Positions 8,633 through 18,110 are shown, counted from the stretch's first letter. The stretch: 47,137 nucleotides of DNA from Afifellaceae bacterium (GCA_028281235.1 JANQKG010000020.1:1-47137); one strand, 5' to 3'. Numbers and translations are program-made. The notes: generated by a model from the sequence alone, not told the origin.

Positions 8633-9439
8633 ATGATCGACTATGCCAAGAACGTCGGCGACCTTCCGCGTCAAATCCAGGAAGGCATCGACAAGCTGGC
8701 CGACGAGCTCAAGCGGATCGACGAGAAGATCGCCCCGGTCGTTGAGACGAGCGAGCAGCTGCACCCCGAAGAGGGTCTGTACAACGCCAATCTCGAACTG
8801 AAGTCGAGCTACATCGAGCAGCAGAAGCAGGCCGTCATCATCCAGGCTCTGGTGGCGCGGCAGACACTGATCTCTGCTTCGCTTGAGCTTGAGGTCCGCC
8901 GTGCCTTGGCAGAAGCGGCCGCCGCGAAGGCGGAAGCCAAGGCAGAGAAGGCACGACACGCCGCCGAAAAGGCAGCGAAGCAGAACGAGGCAGACGCTGA
9001 GGCAAAAGCGGCGGGAGACAATGCCGACGCGGCCGCTGATCGGATCAAGGCGGACGCCGACGTGGAGGCAGCCAGGGCCAAGGCCGATGCAGACAGGGCG
9101 AAGGCTGACGCGAAGGAAGCCACGGCCGCCGCCGCGCTCGACGCGGCACGCGCCAAGGCCGAGGCAGCGCGCGAAGCGGCACGCCAGGATTTTGAATCCG
9201 ACCGCCGGGCCGCGGAGGCCAAGAAGCAGGCGGCACTGAAGAAGGCGGAGCAGGAAGCCATCGTCGCGATGATAGAAGCGCTCAACGCGGCAATGACGGC
9301 CTTCAAGGGATCGGCGGCGACGACCGAGCAGATCAAGACGATGAAAGACGACCTTGAGAAAGAGATCCTCCAAGGCCCCAACCTCGCCGATGGCGGCACG
9401 GCCGGACCCACGCCGATCACGCCTCAGCCGCTCCGATAG
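8633..9439 (+). CDS. Ala/Lys/Glu-rich coiled-coil protein of unknown function
   Basis: 268 residues from the ATG at 8633, preceded by GAGGAAAG at suitable spacing; an in-frame ATG at 8621 is possible. After an N-terminal helical region (about 1-80) comes a very long AK/AE/AD-rich stretch (about 85-215) with KAEAKAEKARHAAEKA-like units, resembling the central helix of TolA. A short Pro/Gly-rich tail follows. There is no signal peptide or membrane segment, so it is probably cytoplasmic and rod-like. I do not recognise a named family. It is a single gene with its own palindromic operator candidate. Confidence 0.75.
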   Translation: MIDYAKNVGDLPRQIQEGIDKLADELKRIDEKIAPVVETSEQLHPEEGLYNANLELKSSYIEQQKQAVIIQALVARQTLISASLELEVRRALAEAAAAKAEAKAEKARHAAEKAAKQNEADAEAKAAGDNADAAADRIKADADVEAARAKADADRAKADAKEATAAAALDAARAKAEAAREAARQDFESDRRAAEAKKQAALKKAEQEAIVAMIEALNAAMTAFKGSAATTEQIKTMKDDLEKEILQGPNLADGGTAGPTPITPQPLR

Positions 9440-9582
9440 GTGCAAGACGAAGACGCCTCGCCGACCCCGCGGCCTCGATGGTTTGCGAGGTGCGAGGAAA
9501 ACAGAGCCACCGCTGCGGCTTGCCGCGACACGGCCCCGCGCCTAGACCTTATCCATTGTGATTCACCCGCCTTGCGCGGAGC

Positions 9583-12500
9583 ATGCGAATGGCGGGCACC
9601 TGGGATTTCTGGATCGACCGCGGCGGCACGTTCACCGACGTGGTGGCGCGCGACCCTGAGGGGCGCCTCAGCGCCGCCAAGCTTCTGTCGGAGAACCCAG
9701 GCGCCTATCGCGACGCCGCCGTGGAGGCCATTCGGCGGCTGCTGAACGTCGCTCCAGGCGATGCCATCCCCGCCGAGCGCATCGGCGCGGTCAAGATGGG
9801 CACCACCGTCGCCACCAACGCGCTTCTGGAGCGCAAGGGCGAGCGCACCGCGCTCCTCATCACGCGCGGCTTCTGCGACGCGCTCAGGATCGGCTACCAG
9901 GCGCGGCCCGATATCTTCGCCAAAGAGATCGTGCTTCCTGAGATGCTCTACGCGCGTGTTGAGGAAATCGACGAGCGCGTGCGCGCCGACGGCACGATCG
10001 AGGCGGCGCCGGACGAGACGGATGTGCGGCGCATTCTGGAGGCCATTGCCGCCGACGGTTTCCACTCGCTTGCCATCGTCTTCATGCATGCCTGGAAGTT
10101 CCCCGCGCATGAGACAGCAGTCGCCGCGATCGCGCGGCAGATGGGCTTTTCTCAAGTCTCCGTCAGCCACGAAGTCTCGCCGCTCGTAAAACTCGTCGGC
10201 CGTGGCGACACGACCGTCGCCGACGCCTATCTGACGCCGATCCTGCGGCGCTACGTCGACCAAGTCGCGGGGGATCTGGGGGCTGGCGGGCACGGCCCGA
10301 ATAACCTCCCCCTGGAGGGGAGGTCGAGCTCCGTCGAAGACGGTGTTCGGGACGGGGGTAGCAGCGGCGGCGCCGATCCTTCAAGGCTCGAACGAAGCGG
10401 CGAAACAGGCACCGCCGGCGATCATGTGGAGGCGGTTCCGGATTCCTCTCCCCTCCGGGGAGAGGTCGGCCGAGCGAAGCGGAGGCCGGGTGAGGGGGAG
10501 GTTGCCCAAGACCCCCTCACCCGCCGCATGCCTGACGGCCTGCGGCGACCTCTCCCCCATGGGGAGAGGAACCGGGCGTCGCCGGAAAGCCCGATACCGG
10601 CACCCAGGCCCGACGCACCGCGCCTCATGTTCATGATGTCGTCCGGCGGCCTGACCGCCGCGCATCTCTTTCAAGGCAAGGACGCCATCCTCTCCGGACC
10701 AGCCGGCGGCGTGGTCGGCGCGACGGAGACCGCCAAGATGGCCGGCTTTGATCACGTCATCGGCTTCGACATGGGCGGCACGTCAACTGATGTGTCGCAT
10801 TTCGACGGCGAGCTGGAACGCACTTTCGAGACGGAGGTGGCCGGCGTCAGGATGCGCGCGCCGATGATGCGCATACACACCGTAGCTGCCGGTGGCGGGT
10901 CCATCCTCAGCTACGATTCCGGGCGCTTCTCCGTCGGGCCCGGCTCCGCCGGCGCCGATCCCGGCCCGGCCTGCTATCGCCGCGGCGGGCCGCTGACGGT
11001 GACCGACGCCAATCTCATGGTCGGCAAGCTGATGCCGAAGCACTTCCCGGCAATCTTCGGTCCGGGCCAGAACGAGCCCCTCGACGCGGCGATCGTGCAT
11101 GAGAAATTCGCCGCGCTGGCGAAGGAAGTCGGCAAGATTCCGGAGGCGGTCGCCGACGGGTTCCTGGCGGTTGCCGTGGAGAACATGGCCAACGCCATCA
11201 AAAAAATCTCCGTGGCGCGCGGCTACGATGTCACCCGCTACGTGCTCTCCTGCTTCGGCGGCGCCGGCGGGCAGCACGCCTGCGCCATTGCCGACCGGCT
11301 TGGCATGGGCATGGTCCACATCCATCCTCTGTCCGGCGTGCTCTCCGCTTACGGGATGGGCCTTGCCGACATCCGCGCAAACCGTAGCCGCGCCGTGATG
11401 TTGCCGCTGGAGGCGGAATCGGAATCTGAGCTTCAGCGCGTGCGGACCAACCTCGCCGCGGAGGTTCTCGCCGAGCTTGAAGAGCAAGGCCTAAGCGATT
11501 CCGACGTCACCGTTTCGGCACGCGTGCATGTCCGTTACGAGGGCACCGACACGGCGCTTGCCGTGCCGTTCAACACAGCAGCGAAGATGCGCGCCACGTT
11601 CGAGGCGGAACATCGCGCGCGTTTTGGTTTCATCTACGATTCCAAGCCGCTGATTGCCGAAGCCGTAGAAGTAGAGGGCCGCGGCGGCCGTGCTGATATT
11701 GACGAGCCCGACCGGCCGATCACCACGCAACCCGCCACGCCGGCAAAAGTCACGCGCGTCTTCTGCGAAGGCGCCTGGCATGACGCAGCCGTTCATCTGC
11801 GCGACGCGCTGGCCCCCGGCCATTCGATCACCGGCCCGGCGCTCATCATGGAGCCGCATCAGACCATCGTCGTGGAGCCGGGCTGGTCGGCGGAGGTGAC
11901 GGCGAAGGACCATATCCTGCTTCGCCGCGTGACGGCGCGCCCGCGCGTCCACGCTGTCGGCACCGATGCCGATCCGGTCATGCTTGAGGTGTTCAACAAC
12001 CTCTTCATGTCGATCGCCGAGCAGATGGGCGTGACGCTTCAGAACACCGCCTACTCGGTGAACATCAAGGAACGGCTCGATTTCTCCTGCGCGCTCTTCG
12101 ACGCCGCCGGCGCGCTTGTCGCAAACGCCCCGCACATGCCGGTGCATCTGGGTTCCATGGACCGCTCCGTCGACATCGTCCGCCGGCTGAATCCGAACAT
12201 CGCACCGGGCGACGTCTACGCGCTCAACGCGCCCTATAATGGCGGCACGCATCTGCCGGACATCACCGTCGTGACGCCGGTGTTCAACGAGGAAGACGCT
12301 CCGTCAGCTAACTTGCGAGAGGCCCCCTCCCCACAAGGGAGAGGGGAAAAGATTTTGTTCTGGGTGGCGAGCCGCGGCCACCATGCCGATGTCGGCGGCA
12401 CCGCGCCCGGCTCCATGACGCCGCGCGCCACGACCGTCGATGAGGAAGGCGTGCTCATCGACAATTTCAAGCTTGTCGATCGCGGCACGTTTCGCGAGGC

Positions 12501-13572
12501 GGAGCTGATGACGCTCCTCACTGACCATCCCTATCCCTGCCGCAATCCGGCGCAGAATATCGCCGACCTTAAGGCGCAGATCGCCGCCAACGAAAAGGGT
12601 GTGGCGGAGATCCGCAAGATGGTCCGCCAGTTCGGACTGGATGTCGTGCAGGCCTATATGAAGCACGTGCGCGACAACGCCGCGGAATCAGTGCGTGAGG
12701 TGGTCGGCCGGTTGAGCGACGCCGCCTTCGACTACCCCACCGACCAGGGCAGCGTCATCAAGGTCAAGATCAGTGTCGATAAGGCAACACGCTCCGCGCG
12801 CGTCGATTTCACCGGGACGAGCCCGGCGCAGGACAACAATTTCAACGCCCCCGCCCCGGTCACCCGCGCTGCAGTCCTCTACGTCTTCCGCGTGATGGTG
12901 GAGAAGGCGATCCCCATGAATGCCGGCTGCCTGGAGCCGATCGAGATCGTCATCCCGGAGGGCTCCATGCTTGCGCCGCAATATCCGCGCGCCGTCGTCG
13001 CCGGCAATGTCGAGACGAGCCAGCACGTGACCAACACGCTCTTCGGCGCGCTGGGCGCGCTTGCCGCCGCGCAAGGCACGATGAACAACCTCACCTTCGG
13101 CAACGACGCATATCAATATTACGAGACGCTGTGTTCCGGCGCGCCGGCCGGCGTGACAAATGACGGCGCCGGCTTCGACGGCGCCGACGCCGTGCACACC
13201 CATATGACCAACTCGCGCCTCACCGACCCGGAGGTCTTGGAGATGCGCTTCCCGGTTCTGCTGGAGGATTTCCACATCCGCAACGGCGAGGACGGCAAGG
13301 GCTCCGGCGGACGCGGACAATGGTCGGCTGGATCGGGCACCGAGCGCACCATCCGCTTCCTGGAGAAGATGGATTGCGCCATCCTTTCCTCGCATCGCAT
13401 CGTCCGCCCGCACGGCCTCTTCGGCGGCGCACCAGGCGCGCTCGGCGCGACCTTCGTCCGCCGCAACGACGGGCGCCTGGAGGAGCTCGCTGGGGCCGAC
13501 CAGACGGTGCTGGAGGCGGGCGAGGCGGTGATCGTCAGGACCCCCACGGGCGGGGGCTATGGGAAGGGGTGA
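9583..13572 (+). CDS. Fused 5-oxoprolinase / hydantoinase (HyuA-HyuB) with repeat insertions
   Basis: A 1329-residue fusion of HyuA-like (about 1-790) and HyuB-like (about 795-1329) halves, the layout of ATP-dependent 5-oxoprolinase; N-methylhydantoinase is an alternative. HyuA landmarks are [15 protein letters not shown] near 10, [33 protein letters not shown] and [12 protein letters not shown]. HyuB landmarks are [20 protein letters not shown] and [12 protein letters not shown]. The protein is longer than the usual roughly 1200 residues because about 114 residues (about 230-343) and about 15-20 residues (about 905-924) are translated palindromic repeats; the frame stays open through both. 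It would hydrolyse 5-oxoproline to glutamate with ATP. The repeat-encoded segments may be tolerated as surface loops. Confidence 0.9.
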   Translation: MRMAGTWDFWIDRGGTFTDVVARDPEGRLSAAKLLSENPGAYRDAAVEAIRRLLNVAPGDAIPAERIGAVKMGTTVATNALLERKGERTALLITRGFCDALRIGYQARPDIFAKEIVLPEMLYARVEEIDERVRADGTIEAAPDETDVRRILEAIAADGFHSLAIVFMHAWKFPAHETAVAAIARQMGFSQVSVSHEVSPLVKLVGRGDTTVADAYLTPILRRYVDQVAGDLGAGGHGPNNLPLEGRSSSVEDGVRDGGSSGGADPSRLERSGETGTAGDHVEAVPDSSPLRGEVGRAKRRPGEGEVAQDPLTRRMPDGLRRPLPHGERNRASPESPIPAPRPDAPRLMFMMSSGGLTAAHLFQGKDAILSGPAGGVVGATETAKMAGFDHVIGFDMGGTSTDVSHFDGELERTFETEVAGVRMRAPMMRIHTVAAGGGSILSYDSGRFSVGPGSAGADPGPACYRRGGPLTVTDANLMVGKLMPKHFPAIFGPGQNEPLDAAIVHEKFAALAKEVGKIPEAVADGFLAVAVENMANAIKKISVARGYDVTRYVLSCFGGAGGQHACAIADRLGMGMVHIHPLSGVLSAYGMGLADIRANRSRAVMLPLEAESESELQRVRTNLAAEVLAELEEQGLSDSDVTVSARVHVRYEGTDTALAVPFNTAAKMRATFEAEHRARFGFIYDSKPLIAEAVEVEGRGGRADIDEPDRPITTQPATPAKVTRVFCEGAWHDAAVHLRDALAPGHSITGPALIMEPHQTIVVEPGWSAEVTAKDHILLRRVTARPRVHAVGTDADPVMLEVFNNLFMSIAEQMGVTLQNTAYSVNIKERLDFSCALFDAAGALVANAPHMPVHLGSMDRSVDIVRRLNPNIAPGDVYALNAPYNGGTHLPDITVVTPVFNEEDAPSANLREAPSPQGRGEKILFWVASRGHHADVGGTAPGSMTPRATTVDEEGVLIDNFKLVDRGTFREAELMTLLTDHPYPCRNPAQNIADLKAQIAANEKGVAEIRKMVRQFGLDVVQAYMKHVRDNAAESVREVVGRLSDAAFDYPTDQGSVIKVKISVDKATRSARVDFTGTSPAQDNNFNAPAPVTRAAVLYVFRVMVEKAIPMNAGCLEPIEIVIPEGSMLAPQYPRAVVAGNVETSQHVTNTLFGALGALAAAQGTMNNLTFGNDAYQYYETLCSGAPAGVTNDGAGFDGADAVHTHMTNSRLTDPEVLEMRFPVLLEDFHIRNGEDGKGSGGRGQWSAGSGTERTIRFLEKMDCAILSSHRIVRPHGLFGGAPGALGATFVRRNDGRLEELAGADQTVLEAGEAVIVRTPTGGGYGKG
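10270..10612. repeat. Palindromic repeats inserted in frame in the oxoprolinase gene
   Basis: Two repeat units lie in the coding sequence between the HyuA core strands. The first (about 10286-10325) has AATAACCTCCCCCT and GAGGGGAGGTCGA, nearly identical to the complement of the intergenic element at 13835-13876. The second (about 10445-10577) has nested arms CTCTCCCC/GGGGAGAGG and GGGTGAGGGGG/CCCCCTCACCC. The translated stretch is Arg/Pro/Gly-rich and unlike HyuA. There is no stop codon across 343 bp. Confidence 0.85.
12310..12352. repeat. Second in-frame palindromic repeat in the oxoprolinase gene
   Basis: CCCCCTCCCC and GGGAGAGGGG flank CACAA and interrupt the HyuB half between a conserved TPVFNE stretch and [14 protein letters not shown]. 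It encodes [10 protein letters not shown], a typical translation of this repeat family. The reading frame is kept. Confidence 0.7.
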
Positions 13573-13595
13573 GGAAAGCTTCGCCCCCTCTCCTG

Positions 13596-13734
13596 TTGTC
13601 ATCCCGGTTTGGGCGAAGCCCAAGACCGGGAGCCATAACCACCCGCGGTCGAGATGAAGCAGAGCCCGTCTCACCTCGCTTGCCCTGGTGGTTATGGCTC
13701 CCGGACACGCGCTGTCGCGCGTTCCGGGATGACA
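13596..13734. repeat. REP/MITE-like palindromic repeat, TGTCATCCCGG family, copy B
   Basis: A roughly 139-bp element with outer arms TTGTCATCCCGG / CCGGGATGACA and an inner pair GGGAGCCATAACCACC / GGTGGTTATGGCTCCC. It could fold into one long hairpin. It lies just after the oxoprolinase stop codon and may act as its transcription end or mRNA stabiliser. Confidence 0.85.
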
Positions 13735-13791
13735 GACGGGAGGCTGGTGCGAACAATTGGCGGAGCGGGGCGCGCCCTATCGCGGAGGTGA

Positions 13792-13876
13792 TCCCGGATT
13801 GCGCTTCGCTTCATCCGGGCTGCGGGCCTCGCCGACCTTCGACCTCCCCTCAAGGGGGAGGTTATTAGGCCGTGCC
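13792..13876. repeat. Two further palindromic repeats (CCGGATTGCGCTTCG type and CTCCCC/GGGGAG type)
   Basis: CCCGGATTGCGCTTCGCTTC with ATCCGGGCTGCGG (13793-13825) is a short repeat that recurs at 39783-39820. It is followed by GACCTCCCC / GGGGGAGGTTATTAGGCC (about 13840-13872), the same family as the insertion in the oxoprolinase gene. With copy B it fills the 362-bp gap 13573-13934; nothing else is seen there. Confidence 0.8.
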
Positions 13877-13934
13877 ATAGCGCTACCGCTGGCGACCACC
13901 TATCATCGGGGCAGATTCAGATAGGACACCCGCC

Positions 13935-14381
13935 ATGAACGACGCGCCCGCCCCCAGCCAGAGACTCTCCGCCTCCGGACACGATGTGACACCCCTCGCC
14001 GCCGACGAAATCGAGCGGCTGGCGGAAAGGCTCACGCCGGAGGAGCGGCACATTCTTCTGGATCACGGCACGGAGCGGCCATTCTGCGGCGCGCTGCTCG
14101 ATAACAAAGAGACCGGCACCTATGCCTGCCGGCTCTGCGCACTGCCGCTCTTCAAGTCCGGCGAAAAGTTCGAGTCCGGCACCGGCTGGCCGAGCTTCTA
14201 TCAACCCTTCGACCCGGCCCACATCCGCGAGATCGAGGATCGTTCGCATGGCATGGTGCGCACCGAAATCCGCTGCGCACGCTGCGGCAGCCATCTCGGC
14301 CACGTCTTCCCCGACGGCCCGCCGCCGACCGGCCTGCGCTATTGCATGAACTCAGCCGCGATGGTGTTTGAAGAGAAATAA
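13935..14381 (+). CDS. msrB: MsrB, peptide-methionine (R)-S-oxide reductase
   Basis: A 148-residue single-domain MsrB. It has the zinc pairs Cys65/Cys68 (CRLC) and Cys114/Cys117 (CARC), the substrate motif [10 protein letters not shown] (81-90) and the catalytic cysteine Cys137 in RYCMNSAA. It reduces methionine-R-sulfoxide in oxidised proteins using thioredoxin. There is no signal peptide, so it acts in the cytoplasm. It stands alone, with repeats upstream and a convergent low-GC gene pair downstream. Confidence 0.96.
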   Translation: MNDAPAPSQRLSASGHDVTPLAADEIERLAERLTPEERHILLDHGTERPFCGALLDNKETGTYACRLCALPLFKSGEKFESGTGWPSFYQPFDPAHIREIEDRSHGMVRTEIRCARCGSHLGHVFPDGPPPTGLRYCMNSAAMVFEEK

Positions 14382-14424
14382 CTGCCCGGCGTAAAGCGAT
14401 TAGGAGGGATGCACACAAACTGAC

Positions 14425-15060
14425 TCAGCCCCACATATGTGCTTTTATAGATCGCGTCAGTTTATACACTGTTGTAGAGGGATTGCCCCCCGGCGCCCCC
14501 TCCTTGTTTCTCCGATGCTCCATCGCTTCCGCACGCATTTCGGCCGTTTCCAGTTCACCTTCTAGCGCGTTGAAGTTCACTGACTTGCTTTTCGCATTGT
14601 AGGAACCGCATACCTTTGAGAGCTTCTTCTGAAGCTTCTTTCGATCGACCGGGGCATCGTGATCGCAAATATGGAGAAGAAGCCAGAGTTCGAAGCAAGG
14701 GTTCGAGTAGCCAATCGACACACCCCTTGCCGACGCTCTTGCGACGGCTTCCGCCACATGCGGGTGTTCGTCTTCATCGAACAGTGCCCAGACTTCGTCG
14801 TTGCGCTCAAAACTCGACGCGCCTCTTCGTCGTATGCGCTGCAATCGCTCAACCGCCCGATCAACAACCGTTTGGGGAACACCGACACCGCCAACTATCT
14901 CAACTTGCACCAGGCTGTTGTTGAGCGAGCGACGTAAACCTTCAAAGTACGTTGGTTCCGTGCGCCCCCCCTCGCAGAACAAGACTATCGCTACCTTAGG
15001 CTTCCTTTTGGCCGGCTTCCTACGCAGACTTCGCGGAGGAACGTGTCGCCGCCGAGTCAT
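14425..15060 (-). CDS. rloB: RloB-family protein (AbiLii-like, TOPRIM-like nuclease candidate)
   Basis: 211 residues. After a very basic N-terminus (1-22) it has FCEGGRTEPTYFEGL (28-42), then DEDEH (95-99), then SNPCFELWLLLH (119-130). These are the diagnostic motifs of the RloB family; the glutamate and the D-x-D resemble the acidic residues of a TOPRIM fold. Its ATG overlaps the stop of the ATPase gene upstream (ATGA), so it is the second gene of a coupled pair. In the known RloA/RloB and AbiLi/AbiLii systems the ATPase is paired with this effector to stop phage growth. Base composition is lower in GC than the flanks. The enzymatic activity is inferred, not shown. Confidence 0.85.
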   Translation of the reverse strand: MTRRRHVPPRSLRRKPAKRKPKVAIVLFCEGGRTEPTYFEGLRRSLNNSLVQVEIVGGVGVPQTVVDRAVERLQRIRRRGASSFERNDEVWALFDEDEHPHVAEAVARASARGVSIGYSNPCFELWLLLHICDHDAPVDRKKLQKKLSKVCGSYNAKSKSVNFNALEGELETAEMRAEAMEHRRNKEGAPGGNPSTTVYKLTRSIKAHMWG

Positions 15061-16355
15061 TCTCCACCGATTTCATTCATCAAGCTAAGCGCCGATCCGC
15101 TGAATGGTACCGCTCCGTATCTTCCTTGCAGATAGCCCTTTTCCAGATTGTCACTTCTTCGGGTGTTTATGTCGGTTAGAGGGTAAAGAGCGGTTTCTCC
15201 ATGCCTGTTCTTTTCAACAAGCCAAACCTCGTCTCTTCGAAGAGACTCGTCGCTAAGCAGGTTCGTATCGTGCGTAGTCGCGACAAGCTGGGCACCATGC
15301 GAGTTCAATCTTGAGTTATTAAATATCTTCACAATCTGAGCTGCCAGCTGCGTATGAAGACTCGAATCGAGTTCATCGACAATCAATAGCGAACCCGCCT
15401 CCAGGCAAGTATATGTTTTCTTCAAAAGCTGTAAAAGACGCCTCGTTCCCGCGCTCTCGAAGTCAAGATCCATGTAGACTGCCCCCCCCTCAGTGGACTG
15501 ATGGCCCAACCTGAGGTTTCCCGGAAACTCATCAAACGCTTTCTCAATTCTCTTCGCCGATTGCTCGTCTTCGGCAAAATTTTCCTTCATCAGGCGGATA
15601 AGTCCTTTCTCAAACTTGGAAACCCTTTTGCTCTTTTTTTCATCCGAAAACTCAGCTCCAACAACTCCCGTGTCCGCTCCACTTAAAAAGGAGATAATTC
15701 TAGGATCAATCACACCATCCGGAAACAGCGTTCTTACAAGAAGAGAGTTCACATCAATTTCCATCGCCATTTCAAATCCCGAAAACCATTCATATATCGG
15801 TGTCAATAATACATGAGCGTTTTGAGCTGCAGCGGATATAAAAAGGCTATTCTCTCTTGTAAGGCTCTGGATTACTTTAGGATTGCCACGAAGATTCCGC
15901 CCAAACTCGATATCGGTGGGGTTTTTGCGGTAATAAAGAATCTGACGTTTTGCCGACGGATAGAAATACAACCACTCGGAAAGGAAACGGCTATCATCGC
16001 AAGTAAATCCGAAATGGTATCGCGTGTTGTCTAATATGAAATCTATGTCAAACCGCGATGGCTTTTTTGCTTTCGCGGGATCAAGTGAAAAGTGCCGCCT
16101 CGGCACGCCTCCTGTCGGCGAAGCACTTCGCTGTGAAAGCATAACCGAACTCCGCATGAAACCCAGGGCCGCAAGCAGGTTGGATTTGCCAGACGCATTT
16201 GCTCCATAGACCAACGCCACCGGCAATAATCTCTGGCGGATGGCGGTTGATTTGATGAGGGACGCCTCATTGTCCTTGATTGCAGACGCCACCAAAGACA
16301 ACTCTTGATAGTCTCCGAACGAGAGAAAGTTCTCAACTCCGAACCGTATCAGCAT
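15057..16355 (-). CDS. rloA: RloA-family AAA ATPase (AbiLi-like)
   Basis: 432 residues from the ATG at 16355 (MLIRFGVENFLSFGDY, the usual start of this family); the open frame extends 13 codons further upstream. It has Walker A GANASGKSN (51-59), Walker B LLIVDE (323-328) followed by LDSSLH, and a switch histidine in ATTHD (359-363), i.e. an ABC/OLD-type ATPase. The middle part would form a coiled coil and sensor region. It is paired with RloB by a 4-bp overlap. GC is clearly lower (poly-A and poly-T rich stretches) than in msrB on one side and the arsR cluster on the other, which points to horizontal gain. Confidence 0.88.
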   Translation of the reverse strand: MLIRFGVENFLSFGDYQELSLVASAIKDNEASLIKSTAIRQRLLPVALVYGANASGKSNLLAALGFMRSSVMLSQRSASPTGGVPRRHFSLDPAKAKKPSRFDIDFILDNTRYHFGFTCDDSRFLSEWLYFYPSAKRQILYYRKNPTDIEFGRNLRGNPKVIQSLTRENSLFISAAAQNAHVLLTPIYEWFSGFEMAMEIDVNSLLVRTLFPDGVIDPRIISFLSGADTGVVGAEFSDEKKSKRVSKFEKGLIRLMKENFAEDEQSAKRIEKAFDEFPGNLRLGHQSTEGGAVYMDLDFESAGTRRLLQLLKKTYTCLEAGSLLIVDELDSSLHTQLAAQIVKIFNNSRLNSHGAQLVATTHDTNLLSDESLRRDEVWLVEKNRHGETALYPLTDINTRRSDNLEKGYLQGRYGAVPFSGSALSLMNEIGGE

Positions 16356-16475
16356 AACGACGCATAGTTCCGTTTCAGAAGAGTCACGTCGCATTTCTCT
16401 CCGATATTTGCAAATTTTTTGCGAATATCGCCGTTATCGGCGGCAGCGGGTTGTGTCAAGAATTGGGCCCGCCCC

Positions 16476-16709
16476 TCAAACCACCGCGCGCCTGACCGCC
16501 TCCACTTCCGCCATCTTGGCGTAGATCTGCGCCTTGGCGGCGCCATCGAGCGCGCGGTCGAAGCGCTCCGCCAACGCCGCCATCTCCGACCACAGCCGCT
16601 CAAGCTCGCCATAGGCGCGGCGCGTGTCGCAATCATCGGCGAGCGCCGCCGCCCGGGCGTAGCCGGCGGCCGTCGCGCGGCATCGCGATGCATTTGACTT
16701 CGGCGACAT
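16476..16709 (-). CDS. Small hypothetical protein of a family common in Rhizobiales (77 aa)
   Basis: 77 residues from the ATG at 16709. The middle part (CRATAAGYARAAALADDCDTRR, followed by AYGELERLWSEMAALAERFD) resembles short alphaproteobacterial proteins built on a pattern of Ala-rich helix, D/P turn, then helix with W..LA. No function is known. The open frame extends upstream to 16838 with an Arg-rich part that looks spurious. It is divergent from the ArsR gene. Confidence 0.6.
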   Translation of the reverse strand: MSPKSNASRCRATAAGYARAAALADDCDTRRAYGELERLWSEMAALAERFDRALDGAAKAQIYAKMAEVEAVRRAVV

Positions 16710-16853
16710 GGGCGCTCCCCGATCTTGGTCCGCCGCGATCTCTATGCCCGGCAAGCACGTCGAAACGGCAACGTGTCCGTGTCGGACACGTGAGAATCTT
16801 GCGGCATTCATGCGGCATGCTCTTCGCCGCCTTCGCATTCATTCAACACATCC

Positions 16854-16885
16854 GTTGACAATCAACATATCACTTGATATTCAAC
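16854..16885. promoter_or_regulatory. Paired palindromic boxes upstream of arsR (candidate operator)
   Basis: GTTGACAATCAAC (16854-16866, arms GTTGA/TCAAC) and CTTGATATTCAAC (16873-16885, arms TTGA/TCAA) share the form TTGA-N3-TCAAC. Their centres are 19 bp apart, about two helical turns, and they end 7 bp before the ATG at 16893. They are a plausible self-regulatory site for the ArsR protein. Confidence 0.55.
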
Positions 16886-16892
16886 CGATACG

Positions 16893-17357
16893 ATGAGAAA
16901 CACCGCGCCCGTTCTTCCGCTTTACGAGACCCCGCCCTCCGATGAATCGGACGCCGCGCTCGATCGCGTGTTCTTCGCGCTGTCCGATCCGGTACGGCGG
17001 GAGATCCTGGCGCGGCTCGATCATGAGCCGCTGCTCGTTTCGGAGCTCGCCGCGCCCTTCGATATCTCGCTACAGGCCGTGTCGCGCCACATCCAGGTCC
17101 TGGTGCGCGCCGGACTGGTCAGCCAGGAACGCACCGGCCGCATCAGCCGCTGCCGGCTGGAGGCCGGCCCCATCTTCGCCGCGGCCATCTGGATGAACCG
17201 CTACACGAAATACTGGCAGGCGCAGTTCGATCTGCTCGCCGCCTCGCTGGAGAACATTGCCGAAAAGCGCGGAGAGAAGGCGCCGCGCAAAGCGCCGGCA
17301 AGGAAAGGCCGCACAAAGCGTCCGGCCCCGCCCGCCAAGCGCAGCAAGAAACGCTGA
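16893..17357 (+). CDS. ArsR-family transcriptional regulator with basic C-terminal tail
   Basis: 154 residues with a winged-helix domain at about 20-105 (FFALSDPVRREILARL, then ISLQAVSRHIQVLVRAGLV as recognition helix). It belongs to the ArsR group often found with SRPBCC or DUF899 genes and has no metal-binding CxC motif. The last about 30 residues are Lys/Arg/Pro/Ala-rich. It lies 32 bp before the two DUF899 genes and probably controls them. Paired palindromes sit just upstream. Confidence 0.88.
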   Translation: MRNTAPVLPLYETPPSDESDAALDRVFFALSDPVRREILARLDHEPLLVSELAAPFDISLQAVSRHIQVLVRAGLVSQERTGRISRCRLEAGPIFAAAIWMNRYTKYWQAQFDLLAASLENIAEKRGEKAPRKAPARKGRTKRPAPPAKRSKKR

Positions 17358-17389
17358 ACGTTCAAGAACCCGTCGATTGGAGGATCGTC

Positions 17390-18097
17390 ATGACCGACCA
17401 TCAGGTCGTTTCGCAGGAAGACTGGATCGCCGCCCGCAAAGCGCTGCTTGCCAAGGAGAAGGACTTCACCCGCGCCCGCGACGCGCTGAGCCGTGAGCGA
17501 CGCGCGCTGCCCTGGGTGAAGGTGGAGAAGGACTATCGCTTCCAGACCGCCGACGGCGAAAAATCGCTCGCCGCACTCTTCGGCGATCGCTCGCAGCTTC
17601 TCGTTTATCACTTCATGTACGGCCCCGAGTGGGAGGCCCCCTGCAAGAGCTGCTCGTTCTGGGCCGACAATTTCAATGGCATCGCGCCGCACCTGGCCGC
17701 CCGCGACGTAAGCTTCATGGCGATCTCACGCGCGCCGCTTAAAACGCTTCAAGCAACTGCCAAGCGGCTCGGCTGGAGCTTCCCCTGGGCGTCGTCGCAA
17801 GGGAGCGAATTCAACTTCGATTTCGGCGTGTCGTTCACGCCGGAACAGATCGCCGGCGGCGAGGTCGATTACAATTTCGGCCGGCAGCGGCCGTTCGGCG
17901 ACGAGATGCCGGGGATCAGCGTGTTCCATAAGGACGCTGACGGCGCCATCTACCGCACCTATTCATGCTACGCGCGCGGCCTCGACATGCTGAACGGCGC
18001 TTATCACTATCTCGACCTTGTGCCGAAGGGACGCGACGAGGACGAACTGGCCTTCACCATGTCCTGGCTCCGGCTCAACGACGAATACGACGCCTGA
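17390..18097 (+). CDS. DUF899 family thioredoxin-like protein (first of a pair)
   Basis: 235 residues, full-length DUF899. It has the marker stretch LVYHFMYGPEWEAPCKSCSFWADNF with the CxxC pair at Cys85 and Cys88, and the end of the domain DMLNGAYHYLDLVPKGRDE. The fold is thioredoxin-like and a redox role is inferred from the CxxC; no substrate is known. An RBS-like TTGGAGGA lies before the ATG. It is followed after 13 bp by a second, shorter member of the same family. Confidence 0.85.
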   Translation: MTDHQVVSQEDWIAARKALLAKEKDFTRARDALSRERRALPWVKVEKDYRFQTADGEKSLAALFGDRSQLLVYHFMYGPEWEAPCKSCSFWADNFNGIAPHLAARDVSFMAISRAPLKTLQATAKRLGWSFPWASSQGSEFNFDFGVSFTPEQIAGGEVDYNFGRQRPFGDEMPGISVFHKDADGAIYRTYSCYARGLDMLNGAYHYLDLVPKGRDEDELAFTMSWLRLNDEYDA

Positions 18098-18110
18098 ACG
18101 GAGGCGCGCG

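Noticed and set aside
8474-9445. Upstream extension of the DM13 frame to 485 codons
   Set aside because: The extra part is antisense to the coiled-coil gene; its Arg/Gly/Leu-rich content is the shadow of the Ala/Lys repeats. The DM13 gene has a good ribosome-binding site at 8473.
10783-13674. Long minus-strand ORFs (234, 253 and 328 codons) opposite the oxoprolinase gene
   Set aside because: They are high-GC antisense shadows; their sequence is Arg/His/Ala-rich without domains.
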